This document shows positions 15,008-22,900 of a stretch of 25,108 nucleotides of DNA, piece after piece; position 1 is the first letter of the stretch, and every line of letters starts with the position of its first letter. Below the pieces are notes generated by a model. That model was not told where the DNA came from, searched no databases, and worked only from the letters and a program-made list of their open reading frames with translations. The position numbers and the translations under genes were made by a program. Source of the stretch: Lentimicrobiaceae bacterium (GTDB taxonomy: Bacteria; Bacteroidota; Bacteroidia; Bacteroidales; SKPS01); assembly GCA_007119395.1 (NCBI GenBank), contig SKPS01000281.1, forward strand, positions 1 through 25,108, read 5' to 3'.

Positions 15008-15982
15008 ATGAAGATACTTGGATTGGGCAATGCGTTGGTTGACATTCTGATCACGTTACAGGATGAGACCTTTTTAACAGAGAACGGGCTTCCGAAGGGG
15101 AGCATGCAGTTGATAGATCATGACAGGGCCGGTGAGTTGCTGGCGTTAACGGATTCTTTTCCCAGGGGTGTTGCTTCGGGAGGGTCGGCGGCCAACACGG
15201 TGCACGGCCTTGCCAGGCTGGGTGTTGAAACGTCCTATATCGGCAAGATTGGCAACGACCTCCACGGAAGCTTCTTTCATGACGATATGTTGCAGAGTGG
15301 CATCCGTCCCCGGCTGTTGCAGAGCAAGAGCCCTACCGGCACCGCCATCACCTTCATCACCCCTGACTCAGAGCGCACGTTTGGCACCTTTTTAGGTGCA
15401 GCGGTGGAACTGACACCTGATGATATTTCCCCTACAGACTTCCATGGTTGTGACCTGTTGCATTTGGAGGGGTACCTGGTGTTCAACCAGGACCTCACGT
15501 CACATATCGTGCAACAGGCGCGGCAGGCCGGGCTTAAGGTATCGATAGACATGGCGAGCTACAATGTGGTGGAAGCCAACCTCGATTATCTGAAGGACCT
15601 GATCAGGGATGGTGTTGACATTGTGTTTGCCAATGAAGAGGAGGCTAGGGCATTAACCGGCTGTGCGCCTGAGGAGGCTTTGGGTGTGATTTCGGAGATG
15701 TGCGAGATAGCGGTTGTGAAGGTGGGCAAAGAGGGAGCCTATGTTTCTGATGGCAACAGCCAGTGGAAGGTTCCGGCAACAAAAGACAAAGCCATTGACA
15801 CCACCGGCGCCGGAGATCTCTATGCCGCAGGCTTCCTCTATGGGTTGAGCCTAAACAAACCATTGGATACGTGTGCATGGTACGGAAGCCTGGTGGCCGC
15901 ACAGGTGATTCAGGGAATAGGGGCAAAAATTAACCCGGAAGGGTGGAACAAGGTGATATCCACCATGGATTCGAAAAGGTAG
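15008..15982 (+). CDS. PfkB family kinase, adenosine kinase-like
   Basis: A 324-residue ribokinase-fold enzyme that would phosphorylate a nucleoside or sugar with ATP in the cytoplasm. Visible: the N-terminal GLGNALVDIL; the substrate-side GGSAANTVHGLARLG (58-72) with the Gly-Gly hinge; IGKIGNDLHG near 78; NEEEA near 209; and the PfkB signature DTTGAGDLYAAGF (264-276) with the catalytic base Asp270 and anion hole GAGD. The combination GNALVDI...GGSAANT is typical of the adenosine kinase/inosine-guanosine kinase branch; fructokinase or ribokinase is less likely. The gene ends 117 bases before the EF-G2-like gene, which has its own promoter. Confidence 0.88.
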   Translation: MKILGLGNALVDILITLQDETFLTENGLPKGSMQLIDHDRAGELLALTDSFPRGVASGGSAANTVHGLARLGVETSYIGKIGNDLHGSFFHDDMLQSGIRPRLLQSKSPTGTAITFITPDSERTFGTFLGAAVELTPDDISPTDFHGCDLLHLEGYLVFNQDLTSHIVQQARQAGLKVSIDMASYNVVEANLDYLKDLIRDGVDIVFANEEEARALTGCAPEEALGVISEMCEIAVVKVGKEGAYVSDGNSQWKVPATKDKAIDTTGAGDLYAAGFLYGLSLNKPLDTCAWYGSLVAAQVIQGIGAKINPEGWNKVISTMDSKR

Positions 15983-15997
15983 AAGAGACATTTTTAT

Positions 15998-16028
15998 TTT
16001 GAAAACTCGGGTATCTTTTCTAATTTTG
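15998..16028 (+). promoter_or_regulatory. Promoter of the EF-G2-like gene (TTTG-N19-TAATTTTG)
   Basis: A -33 TTTG (15998-16001) and a -7 TAATTTTG (16021-16028) are separated by exactly 19 bases, the Bacteroidota consensus. This leaves an untranslated leader of about 65 bases before ATG 16100. Confidence 0.75.
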
Positions 16029-16099
16029 ACGCCCCTTATCAGGAGGGGTAGATCCGGATACATCATATTGCAGAATATTCACAAACAGATAGAAAGATT

Positions 16100-18232
16100 A
16101 TGAAGATTTATCAAACCAATGAAGTACGGAATATTGCCTTAATAGGCGGGGCTAAGTCGGGTAAAACCACACTGGCAGAGGCGATGCTTTTTGAGGCTGG
16201 GCAGATAAACCGAAGGGGCACCGTTGACGACAAGAACACAGTATCTGATTATAAGCAGATTGAACTTGAGCGTGGCAACTCTGTCTACTCTTCGATTTTA
16301 CATGCAGAGTACAACAACAAAAAGATCAACATTATTGACACGCCGGGTTTTCATGATTTCATCGGAGAGACGATAGAAGGTCTTACGGCTGCTGACACGG
16401 CGGTGATGCTGGTCAACGCCCAGGAGGGTGTACAGGTGGGCACAGAGATCACCTGGCGTTTGTGCAGTAAATTGGAGAAACCGATCTTTTTTGTACTGAA
16501 CCAGTTGGATCACGAGAAGGTGAATGTGGCCGAAACGATGAACCAATTAAAGGCTCAGTTTGGCGACAAGGTGGTATCGGCTGTATATCCTTTGAACCCG
16601 GGGTTGGAGTTTGATTCTGTGATTGATTTGATTGACATGAAGATGCTGAAGTATCCGAAGGATGGTGGCAAGCCGGAGGTGTTGGATATTCCTGCTTCGG
16701 AGATGGGCAATGCAGAGGAGTTACAACTGTTGCTGGTTGAAGCGGCGGCAGAGGGGTCAGAGGCTTTGATGGAGAAATATTTTGAAGAGGGCACTTTGAC
16801 GCCGGAAGAGATTCGTGAAGGGATCAGGCTGGGTATGATTACACGCAGCATCTTCCCTGTGTTTGCTACCAGTGCCAAACGCAATATGGGAGCGGGGCGT
16901 GTGATGTCATTCATTACCCAGACCCTCGCTTCACCAGCTGAGATACCCGGTCGCCCTGACACTTCAGGTGCTGAAATAAAATGTGACCCTGCCGGCCCGG
17001 CCATGGCACTGGTGTTTAAAACCTCGGTAGAGCCCCATCTGGGAGAGGTGTCATACTTTAAAGTCTTCTCCGGCGAGATCAAAGAGGGTGGCGACTATAT
17101 CAACCTCACCAACCTGGGCAAAGAGCGTCTGACCCAGCTTTTTGTAATGAGTGGAAAGAACCGCGACAAGGTTGAAAAAATTGTTGCAGGTGATGTGGGT
17201 GCTACCATCAAACTAAAAGACACCAAAACCAACCACACCATTGGCGATGGCAAGGTAGAGCACCCGGTTGCCAAAATGGAGTTCCCCGATCCTATCTACA
17301 CCACAGCCGTGAAAGCAGCAAACTCTACTGACGACGAGAAGATGAACAGCCTTCTGTATGAGATGCACCATTCCGATCCTACATTGCTGGTGAACTATTC
17401 ACGTGAGCAAAAGCAGCTGATTCTCGAGGGGCAGGGTGATATGCATATCAACAAGGTAAAATGGTATTTCGACAATATCCATAAAATTGACATTGAGTTC
17501 ATTGCACCGAAGATTCCTTACAGGGAGACCATCACCAAATCGGCCAAAGCCACCTATCGTCATAAGAAGCAGAGTGGAGGTTCCGGTCAGTTTGGGGAGG
17601 TACATATGATGATTGAGCCGTGGTATGAAGGGAAAGAAGACAGCAAAGAGTTTCCGCTCAGGGGCAAAGACGAGGTGGATTTGCAATGGGGTGGCAAGCT
17701 GATTATGAACAACTGCATTGTGGGTGGTGCCATTGATGCGCGCTTTTTACCAGCCATTATGAAAGGGCTGATGGAGAAGATGGAAGAGGGGCCGCTGACA
17801 GGCTCTTACGCGCGTGATATTGTGGTAAGCATTTATGATGGCAAGATGCACCCGGTTGATTCCAATGAGATTTCGTTTAAGCTGGCCGGAAGGCACGCCT
17901 TCAACGATGCCTTTAAAAATGCAGGCCCCAGAATTCTGGAACCCATTTATGAGATCTCCGTGATGGTTCCTGAAGAGAAGATGGGTGATGTAATGACCGA
18001 CCTGCAAGGTCGCCGTGCCATCATTCTGGGGATGGGCTCTGATGGCAGCTTCCAGGTTATCAATGCCAAAGTGCCTCTGGCTGAAATGCACAGATACAGC
18101 ACATCGCTCAGCTCCCTCACCAGCGGAAGGGCTTCCTTTACCATGAAGTTCTCTGAATATGCCCAGGTGCCTGGTGATGTTCAAACCAAACTGCTGAAAG
18201 AGTACGAAGAAGCACAGAAAGACGAAGAGTAA
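16100..18232 (+). CDS. Elongation factor G-like protein (EF-G2 type)
   Basis: A 710-residue translational GTPase homologue with the full EF-G domain order: G domain (1 to about 285), domain II (about 305-390), III (about 400-475), IV (about 480-600) and V (about 605-690, EPIYEISVMVPEEKMGDVM). The G motifs depart from housekeeping EF-G: P-loop GGAKSGKT (16-23) for GHVDAGKT; switch I ELERGNSVYSS for EQERGITI; switch II DTPGFHDF (80-87) for DTPGHVDF, so the catalytic His position is Phe84; and NQLD (134-137) for NKxD. These differences place it with EF-G paralogues (EF-G2), not fusA. In Bacteroides thetaiotaomicron such a paralogue has been reported to lack GTPase activity and to support translation when carbon is scarce. 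Whether that applies here is inference. It has its own promoter and shares a terminator with ferritin. Confidence 0.88.
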   Translation: MKIYQTNEVRNIALIGGAKSGKTTLAEAMLFEAGQINRRGTVDDKNTVSDYKQIELERGNSVYSSILHAEYNNKKINIIDTPGFHDFIGETIEGLTAADTAVMLVNAQEGVQVGTEITWRLCSKLEKPIFFVLNQLDHEKVNVAETMNQLKAQFGDKVVSAVYPLNPGLEFDSVIDLIDMKMLKYPKDGGKPEVLDIPASEMGNAEELQLLLVEAAAEGSEALMEKYFEEGTLTPEEIREGIRLGMITRSIFPVFATSAKRNMGAGRVMSFITQTLASPAEIPGRPDTSGAEIKCDPAGPAMALVFKTSVEPHLGEVSYFKVFSGEIKEGGDYINLTNLGKERLTQLFVMSGKNRDKVEKIVAGDVGATIKLKDTKTNHTIGDGKVEHPVAKMEFPDPIYTTAVKAANSTDDEKMNSLLYEMHHSDPTLLVNYSREQKQLILEGQGDMHINKVKWYFDNIHKIDIEFIAPKIPYRETITKSAKATYRHKKQSGGSGQFGEVHMMIEPWYEGKEDSKEFPLRGKDEVDLQWGGKLIMNNCIVGGAIDARFLPAIMKGLMEKMEEGPLTGSYARDIVVSIYDGKMHPVDSNEISFKLAGRHAFNDAFKNAGPRILEPIYEISVMVPEEKMGDVMTDLQGRRAIILGMGSDGSFQVINAKVPLAEMHRYSTSLSSLTSGRASFTMKFSEYAQVPGDVQTKLLKEYEEAQKDEE

Positions 18233-18254
18233 AACCTTCGCGATGCTTCAAGCC

Positions 18255-18294
18255 AAAAAAAAAGAGAGGTGCTTCGAAGCACCTCTCTTTTTTT
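18255..18294. terminator. Bidirectional rho-independent terminator (EF-G2-like gene / ferritin)
   Basis: A perfect stem GAGAGGTGC / GCACCTCTC around TTCGAA spans 18264-18287. It is preceded by nine A and followed by seven T, so it works on both strands: for the plus-strand EF-G2-like gene (stop 18232) and the minus-strand ferritin gene (stop 18314). Confidence 0.93.
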
Positions 18295-18313
18295 GGAATC
18301 CGGCAGATCGGCT

Positions 18314-18823
18314 TTACCCGGCCGTTTCGTCAACAAAATTGCGCTGTGACATCTCCCGGTCAAGCATAAAGATACCTTGTGGGTTGTCACCGATTAATTT
18401 AAGCTGGTTAACGATTTTGTCGGCACTGGCCTCCTCTTCTACCTGCTCATCAACAAACCACTGCAGCATGCTGTTTGTGGCATGATCCTTCTCTTCCACA
18501 GCAATATTCACTAAGTTATTGATCAGCGATGAGACCAGCCTTTCGTGCTCCAGGGTCTCTTCAAACACCTGCAGTATGCTATCCCATTCTGTTTTAGGCC
18601 CTTTGATCGGCTTCAGCAACACCCTGCCTCCACGCTCGTTAACGTAGTCGTATATTTTTAAAGCGTGGGTCTCCTCTTCACGAAACTGAATCATCATCCA
18701 GTTGGCCATCCCATCAAGGTTCTGCTCTTCAAACCATGTGGCCATCGACAGGTAGAGATAAGCCGACTCAAACTCAGCATTGATTTGTTCGTTGAGTGCT
18801 TTTTCCATTTTTTCTGACAACAT
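18314..18823 (-). CDS. ftnA: Non-haem ferritin
   Basis: A 169-residue four-helix-bundle iron-storage protein that oxidises Fe(II) and stores it as a mineral inside a 24-subunit shell. Ferroxidase residues fall at the positions of E. coli FtnA: Glu17, Glu50, His53, Glu94 and Gln127, with Glu130 as a possible third site. The normal C-terminal helix E region (residues about 145-165) is present. It is not a bacterioferritin: there is no haem-binding Met at position 52. ATG 18823 is preceded by a perfect AGGAGGT five bases away, unusual for this phylum. It starts 25 bases after the atpG stop with no terminator between, so it is probably the last gene of the atp transcript. Confidence 0.95.
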   Translation of the reverse strand: MLSEKMEKALNEQINAEFESAYLYLSMATWFEEQNLDGMANWMMIQFREEETHALKIYDYVNERGGRVLLKPIKGPKTEWDSILQVFEETLEHERLVSSLINNLVNIAVEEKDHATNSMLQWFVDEQVEEEASADKIVNQLKLIGDNPQGIFMLDREMSQRNFVDETAG

Positions 18824-18848
18824 AATTACCTCCTGTTTTAAAACGTTT

Positions 18849-19736
18849 TTACTCTTTCAGTGCTTCTGCACCACTAACAATTTCAATAATCTCACGGGTG
18901 ATGGTAGCCTGTCGGGCTTTGTTATAGGCCAGTCGAAGCTCTTTCAGCATCTCGCCGGCATTTTCTGTGGCCTGGTGCATGGCTGTCATCCTTGCCCCAT
19001 GCTCACTGGCATAGCTGTCGAGAAGCATTTTATAGAACTGGATCCTTAGTGCTCGTGGTATCATCTCGCGCAAGATCTCTTCCTTTTCCGGCTCATATAA
19101 ATAATCGATACCCCAGAACTCATCACCACTGGTTGATGGCACTTCAGCAATCGGGAGGAACTGCTCTTGTGTTACAATTTGCAGTGCTGCGTTTTTAAAG
19201 CGGTTATACACCACCACAATCCTGTCCCATTGCCCCTTTTCATAGCCATCAAGAAGGGTTGTTGCGATCATCTGAGCATTGTCGAAGGTGAGTTGTTGGA
19301 AGATGTCGTTGTGTTCACCGAGCACAGGAGTGCCCCTTTTGATAAAGTACTCGTGCACCTTTTTCCCGATACACAGCAGGTCGGTCTGTCCATTTTCGGT
19401 AAACGATTTCAGTTCACCGTTCATCAGCGACAACACACTTTTGATCACACCCATATTAAACATTCCACAGAGCCCTTTGTTCGATGAAACTGCCACAATC
19501 AGCACTCGGTTGGGTTCTCCGGGGCGCTGAGCGTAGGGGTTGCTCTCTGTAAGTCCGGTGGTCAGCGTGATGTTGCCTATGATCTCGTTCAGCTTTTTGG
19601 AATAAGGACGAAGCCGTAAAATCGCATCCTGTGCCCTTCTGAGTTTCGAGGCGGCAACCATCTTCATGGCATTGGTAATCTGCCCGGTTGACTTTACCGA
19701 CTCGATTCTGTTTCTCACCTCTTTCAGACTGGGCAT
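18849..19736 (-). CDS. atpG: ATP synthase F1 subunit gamma
   Basis: The 295-residue rotor stalk that turns inside the alpha3beta3 head and transmits c-ring rotation. The N-terminal helix MPSLKEVRNRIESVKSTGQITNAMKMVAASKL and the C-terminal ATENAGEMLKELRLAYNKARQATITREIIEIVSGAEAL form the coiled coil. The conserved SSNKGLCGMFN segment (about 83-93) is present. Slightly longer than E. coli gamma (287). The start ATG lies 24 bases after the atpA stop. No Shine-Dalgarno sequence. Confidence 0.97.
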   Translation of the reverse strand: MPSLKEVRNRIESVKSTGQITNAMKMVAASKLRRAQDAILRLRPYSKKLNEIIGNITLTTGLTESNPYAQRPGEPNRVLIVAVSSNKGLCGMFNMGVIKSVLSLMNGELKSFTENGQTDLLCIGKKVHEYFIKRGTPVLGEHNDIFQQLTFDNAQMIATTLLDGYEKGQWDRIVVVYNRFKNAALQIVTQEQFLPIAEVPSTSGDEFWGIDYLYEPEKEEILREMIPRALRIQFYKMLLDSYASEHGARMTAMHQATENAGEMLKELRLAYNKARQATITREIIEIVSGAEALKE

Positions 19737-19760
19737 AACGAAGGTTCTTTGTTGGTTACA

Positions 19761-21350
19761 CTATGATGGGTTGATGATCATCTCAATAATGCTCTCTGCC
19801 ACCTCTTCCAGTTTGCCGGTGATCTCATCGTTGATGTTTCCGTTTCTGATCTCAGCCAGCAGTTGCGGGTGGAGTGATTCGAGGTTGTTAAGGAAACGTT
19901 TTTCGAAGTTTTTGACCTGATCTGTAGTAATCTTTTTCAGCAGTCCTTTGGTACCACAGTATATAATGGCCACCTGCTGTTCAACGGGCATGGGAGAGTA
20001 CTGGTTTTGTTTGAGAATTTCCACGTTTCGGGCCCCTTTGTCGAGTATGGCGAGGGTAGCCGGGTCAAGGTCGGAGCCAAACTTTGAAAACGCTTCAAGT
20101 TCTCTGTATTGGGCCTGGTCAAGTTTCAGGGTACCTGCCACTTTTTTCATCGGTTTAATTTGGGCATTCCCACCCACTCTTGACACGGAGATTCCCACGT
20201 TGATAGCGGGTCTGATCCCTGCATTGAACAGGTTAGACTCCAGGAAAATCTGGCCATCGGTAATGGATATCACGTTGGTGGGGATGTAAGCAGACACATC
20301 GCCGGCTTGTGTTTCGATGATGGGGAGTGCGGTAAGTGATCCTCCTCCTTTCACGAGAGGTTGCAGTGCTTCGGGCAGGTCATTCATTTTAGATGCCACC
20401 GTATCACTGTCGATGATGCGTGCTGCTCTTTCGAGGAGCCTTGAGTGGAGGTAAAACACATCACCGGGGTACGCTTCACGCCCCGGAGGTCGTCTGAGCA
20501 GCAGTGATACTTCTCTGTAGGCCACAGCCTGTTTTGAGAGGTCATCGAAGATCACCAGTGCCGGCCTGCCGGTATCACGGAAATATTCACCGATGGCTGC
20601 ACCGGTATAAGGGGCATAGAACTGCATGGCAGCAGGATCTGAAGCGGTGGCTGAGATCACAATGGTATAGGGGAGCGCGCCCTTCTCTTCAAGGATACGC
20701 ACCAGGTTTGCCACAGTGCTCCCTTTTTGCCCAACAGCTACATAGATACAGTATACCGGTTCACCCTTTTCGTAAAACTCTTTCTGGTTGATGATGGTAT
20801 CGAGTGCAATGGTTGATTTGCCGGTCTGACGGTCGCCGATGATCAACTCACGCTGGCCCCTGCCAATGGGTATCATGGCATCGATCGACTTAATGCCGGT
20901 TTGCAGAGGCTCATTCACCGGTTGCCGGTAGATCACACCGGGTGCTTTTCGCTCCAACGGCATCTCATAGAGGGGTCCTTTGATCTCCCCCTTGCCATCG
21001 ATGGGGTCACCCACCGTGTTGATCACACGTCCAAGCATCCCTTCACCGGCCAACACGGAAGCGATCCTGCCGGTACGCTTCACGATGTCACCCTCCACAA
21101 TCTCACGGGCATCACCCAGAAATACCACACCCACATTGTCGTCTTCCAGATTCAGTGCAATACCACGTACACCGCTCTTCTCAAACTCTACCAACTCTCC
21201 CGATTGCACAGCCGTAAGTCCATACACCCGCGCAATACCATCTCCAACCTGCAATACTGAACCCACCTCCTCCAGTGAACTCTCCAGGTCAAAGCCCGCA
21301 AGCTGTTGCCGTAATATCGCTGATACCTCAGCAGGTTTTATCAAGGTCAT
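19761..21350 (-). CDS. atpA: ATP synthase F1 subunit alpha
   Basis: The 529-residue non-catalytic nucleotide-binding subunit of the F1 head. It has an N-terminal delta/OSCP-binding segment and beta-barrel (1 to about 95), a Walker A motif GDRQTGKS (172-179) and PAVIFDDLSKQ-type Walker B region (PALVIFDDL). The conserved LLRRPPGREAYPGDVFYLHSRLLERAA follows, and VGISVSRVGGNAQ supplies the arginine finger. The C-terminal helical domain is complete. Alpha of this length (about 525) is typical for Bacteroidota. GAGG precedes ATG 21350 but very close. A 103-base gap separates it from atpH upstream. Confidence 0.98.
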   Translation of the reverse strand: MTLIKPAEVSAILRQQLAGFDLESSLEEVGSVLQVGDGIARVYGLTAVQSGELVEFEKSGVRGIALNLEDDNVGVVFLGDAREIVEGDIVKRTGRIASVLAGEGMLGRVINTVGDPIDGKGEIKGPLYEMPLERKAPGVIYRQPVNEPLQTGIKSIDAMIPIGRGQRELIIGDRQTGKSTIALDTIINQKEFYEKGEPVYCIYVAVGQKGSTVANLVRILEEKGALPYTIVISATASDPAAMQFYAPYTGAAIGEYFRDTGRPALVIFDDLSKQAVAYREVSLLLRRPPGREAYPGDVFYLHSRLLERAARIIDSDTVASKMNDLPEALQPLVKGGGSLTALPIIETQAGDVSAYIPTNVISITDGQIFLESNLFNAGIRPAINVGISVSRVGGNAQIKPMKKVAGTLKLDQAQYRELEAFSKFGSDLDPATLAILDKGARNVEILKQNQYSPMPVEQQVAIIYCGTKGLLKKITTDQVKNFEKRFLNNLESLHPQLLAEIRNGNINDEITGKLEEVAESIIEMIINPS

Positions 21351-21453
21351 ATCCTCTTCTGATTTGTATTGTCATTGTTTCTCTATAATTGTTCAGTGCC
21401 ACAACCCCTTCTGCTCCATACTCCGAATCCCGGCCAGATTGCATACACTCTCT

Positions 21454-22011
21454 TTAGAAGGTTTTTTTGTATATGTTGATGTTGAATTGCCGGTCTATCT
21501 TGTCGAGCCTGGCACGAAGGGTGCCGTCGTATCTCCGGTCTCCCACCTGTATCAGGCAGCCCCCTATCAAACGTTCATCTACCCGTTCAATCAACTCAAC
21601 CGTTGCATTCAGGTCTTCCGACAGCCGTTGAACAATCCTGTTTCTAATGTCATCTGCCACCGGTGCAGCCGTTGAGAAGGTTACAGGAATAATGCCATGG
21701 TGTTCCTTATACAAACGGATCAACTCATGGGTGGTTTCGCGAAGGAGAACTATACGTGTTGACCGAATCAGGAGTGAGAGAAAGGTATAGGTAAGATGTT
21801 GCACTGAATCTTTGATAATGGCATCCAGAATCGCCTTTTTTTTCTCCTTTTGCACGATTGGACTTGCCAGGGCCTGATGCAGCTCAGGGTTCTGATCCAG
21901 CAACGTAGCGATCATCACCATATCACCCTTCACCTCTTCCAGCTCCTGCCGTTCAATGGCAACCTGGCACAAGGCTGTAGCATAATTCCTGGCAATTTTT
22001 CCGGCACTCAT
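21454..22011 (-). CDS. atpH: ATP synthase F1 subunit delta
   Basis: A 185-residue OSCP/delta subunit that links the peripheral stalk b to the top of the F1 head. The N-terminal six-helix domain begins with SAGKIARNYATALCQVA and continues through LDQNPELHQALASPIVQKEKKKAIL. The C-terminal part (VELIERVDERLIGGCLIQVGDRRYDGTLRARLDKI) is the family signature. AGGAG precedes ATG 22011 by 9 bases, a clear ribosome site. 23 bases separate it from the atpF stop. Confidence 0.95.
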   Translation of the reverse strand: MSAGKIARNYATALCQVAIERQELEEVKGDMVMIATLLDQNPELHQALASPIVQKEKKKAILDAIIKDSVQHLTYTFLSLLIRSTRIVLLRETTHELIRLYKEHHGIIPVTFSTAAPVADDIRNRIVQRLSEDLNATVELIERVDERLIGGCLIQVGDRRYDGTLRARLDKIDRQFNINIYKKTF

Positions 22012-22034
22012 TTTTTCAACTCCTGTTTTTCATA

Positions 22035-22526
22035 TCAAAAGCGTACCCTCTCCACTTCACGTTCAACCAGCATCCTGTGTTTATCAGGATCTGAGAGCTC
22101 TGCCTGCAGCACCTTTTCAGCAATGTCAACCGACAGCTTGGCCAGTTCGTTTTTGAGGTCCGTAATGGCAGCCATCTTTTCGTAATGGATGCTGTCTTTG
22201 GCTGTGGCGATAATCTTTTCAGCCTCTTCGGCAGCTTTTAATCGTGCCTCCTCAAGGATTGACTCTTTGATGTTTCGGGCCTCCAGCAACATGGCATCGC
22301 GTTCGCGTACCGCTTTCTCATGCATCACTTTGTTGTCGAACTGCAACTGCGCCATCTCAGCGCGTGTGATTTCGGCGAGTTGCAATGCATGTTCAATCTT
22401 GTTTTCACGCTGTTTGATTGCATTCAGAATCGGCTTCCATGCAAAACGCCGAAGAATCACCAACAGCAACAGAAAGACCAGCACCATCCAAAAGATCAGG
22501 CCTTGTGAGGGATTCAGTAGATCCAT
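22035..22526 (-). CDS. atpF: ATP synthase Fo subunit b
   Basis: A 163-residue peripheral-stalk subunit. A single N-terminal membrane helix (about 10-28, LIFWMVLVFLLLLVILRRF) is followed by a long charged coiled coil (about 35-150) with KPILNAIKQRENKIEHAL typical of subunit b, and the C-terminus binds delta. There is only one b-type gene, no b', so a homodimer is expected. GAGGT precedes ATG 22526. About 100 bases separate it from the atpE stop. Confidence 0.96.
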   Translation of the reverse strand: MDLLNPSQGLIFWMVLVFLLLLVILRRFAWKPILNAIKQRENKIEHALQLAEITRAEMAQLQFDNKVMHEKAVRERDAMLLEARNIKESILEEARLKAAEEAEKIIATAKDSIHYEKMAAITDLKNELAKLSVDIAEKVLQAELSDPDKHRMLVEREVERVRF

Positions 22527-22626
22527 AGTAACCTCATTGACTATTAACTGTTTAACTACAATTTACAGCCGGAATGCCCCGCTTAAGTGCGCCGGGCATC
22601 CGGAAAAGGGTTTGCACAGGGTTCAA

Positions 22627-22878
22627 CTAAGAACTCAGCGCAAGGAAGCAGATAACGGCACCAAAAAGAGCCACACCCTCAATCAGAACGGCAATAATAA
22701 CCGCTGTGGTTCTGATGTCACCAGCACTTTCGGGCTGACGGGCAATGTTCTCTGTGGCGCTGATACCAATACGGCTGATGCCAAACGCTGCACCAAATAC
22801 TACAAGAGCTGCCCCCAAAGCACCCACGATAACACCCCAGGGTGTAACTGCCGCCGTTAACAAGATGTTCAATAACAT
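22627..22878 (-). CDS. atpE: ATP synthase Fo subunit c
   Basis: An 83-residue hairpin of two membrane helices (about 12-40 and 58-81) with the polar loop ARQPESAGDIR (46-56). The ion-carrying carboxylate is Glu67 in AVLIEGVALFG. The glycine-rich first helix GALGAALVVFGAAFG packs the ring. The residue after Glu67 is Gly, not Ser or Thr, and no Gln is present in helix 1, so the ring is predicted to carry protons rather than sodium. ATG 22878 has no Shine-Dalgarno sequence; 22 bases from the atpB stop. Confidence 0.96.
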   Translation of the reverse strand: MLLNILLTAAVTPWGVIVGALGAALVVFGAAFGISRIGISATENIARQPESAGDIRTTAVIIAVLIEGVALFGAVICFLALSS

Positions 22879-22900
22879 AGTTTTTAATTTTTAATGATGA

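Noticed and set aside
20980..21675. Plus-strand frame of 231 codons opposite atpA/atpH
   Set aside because: Shadow of conserved ATP synthase genes; Ser/Pro/Thr-rich translation without domain.
22189..22860. Plus-strand frame of 223 codons opposite atpF/atpE
   Set aside because: Spans two real genes and their gap in antisense; low-complexity translation.
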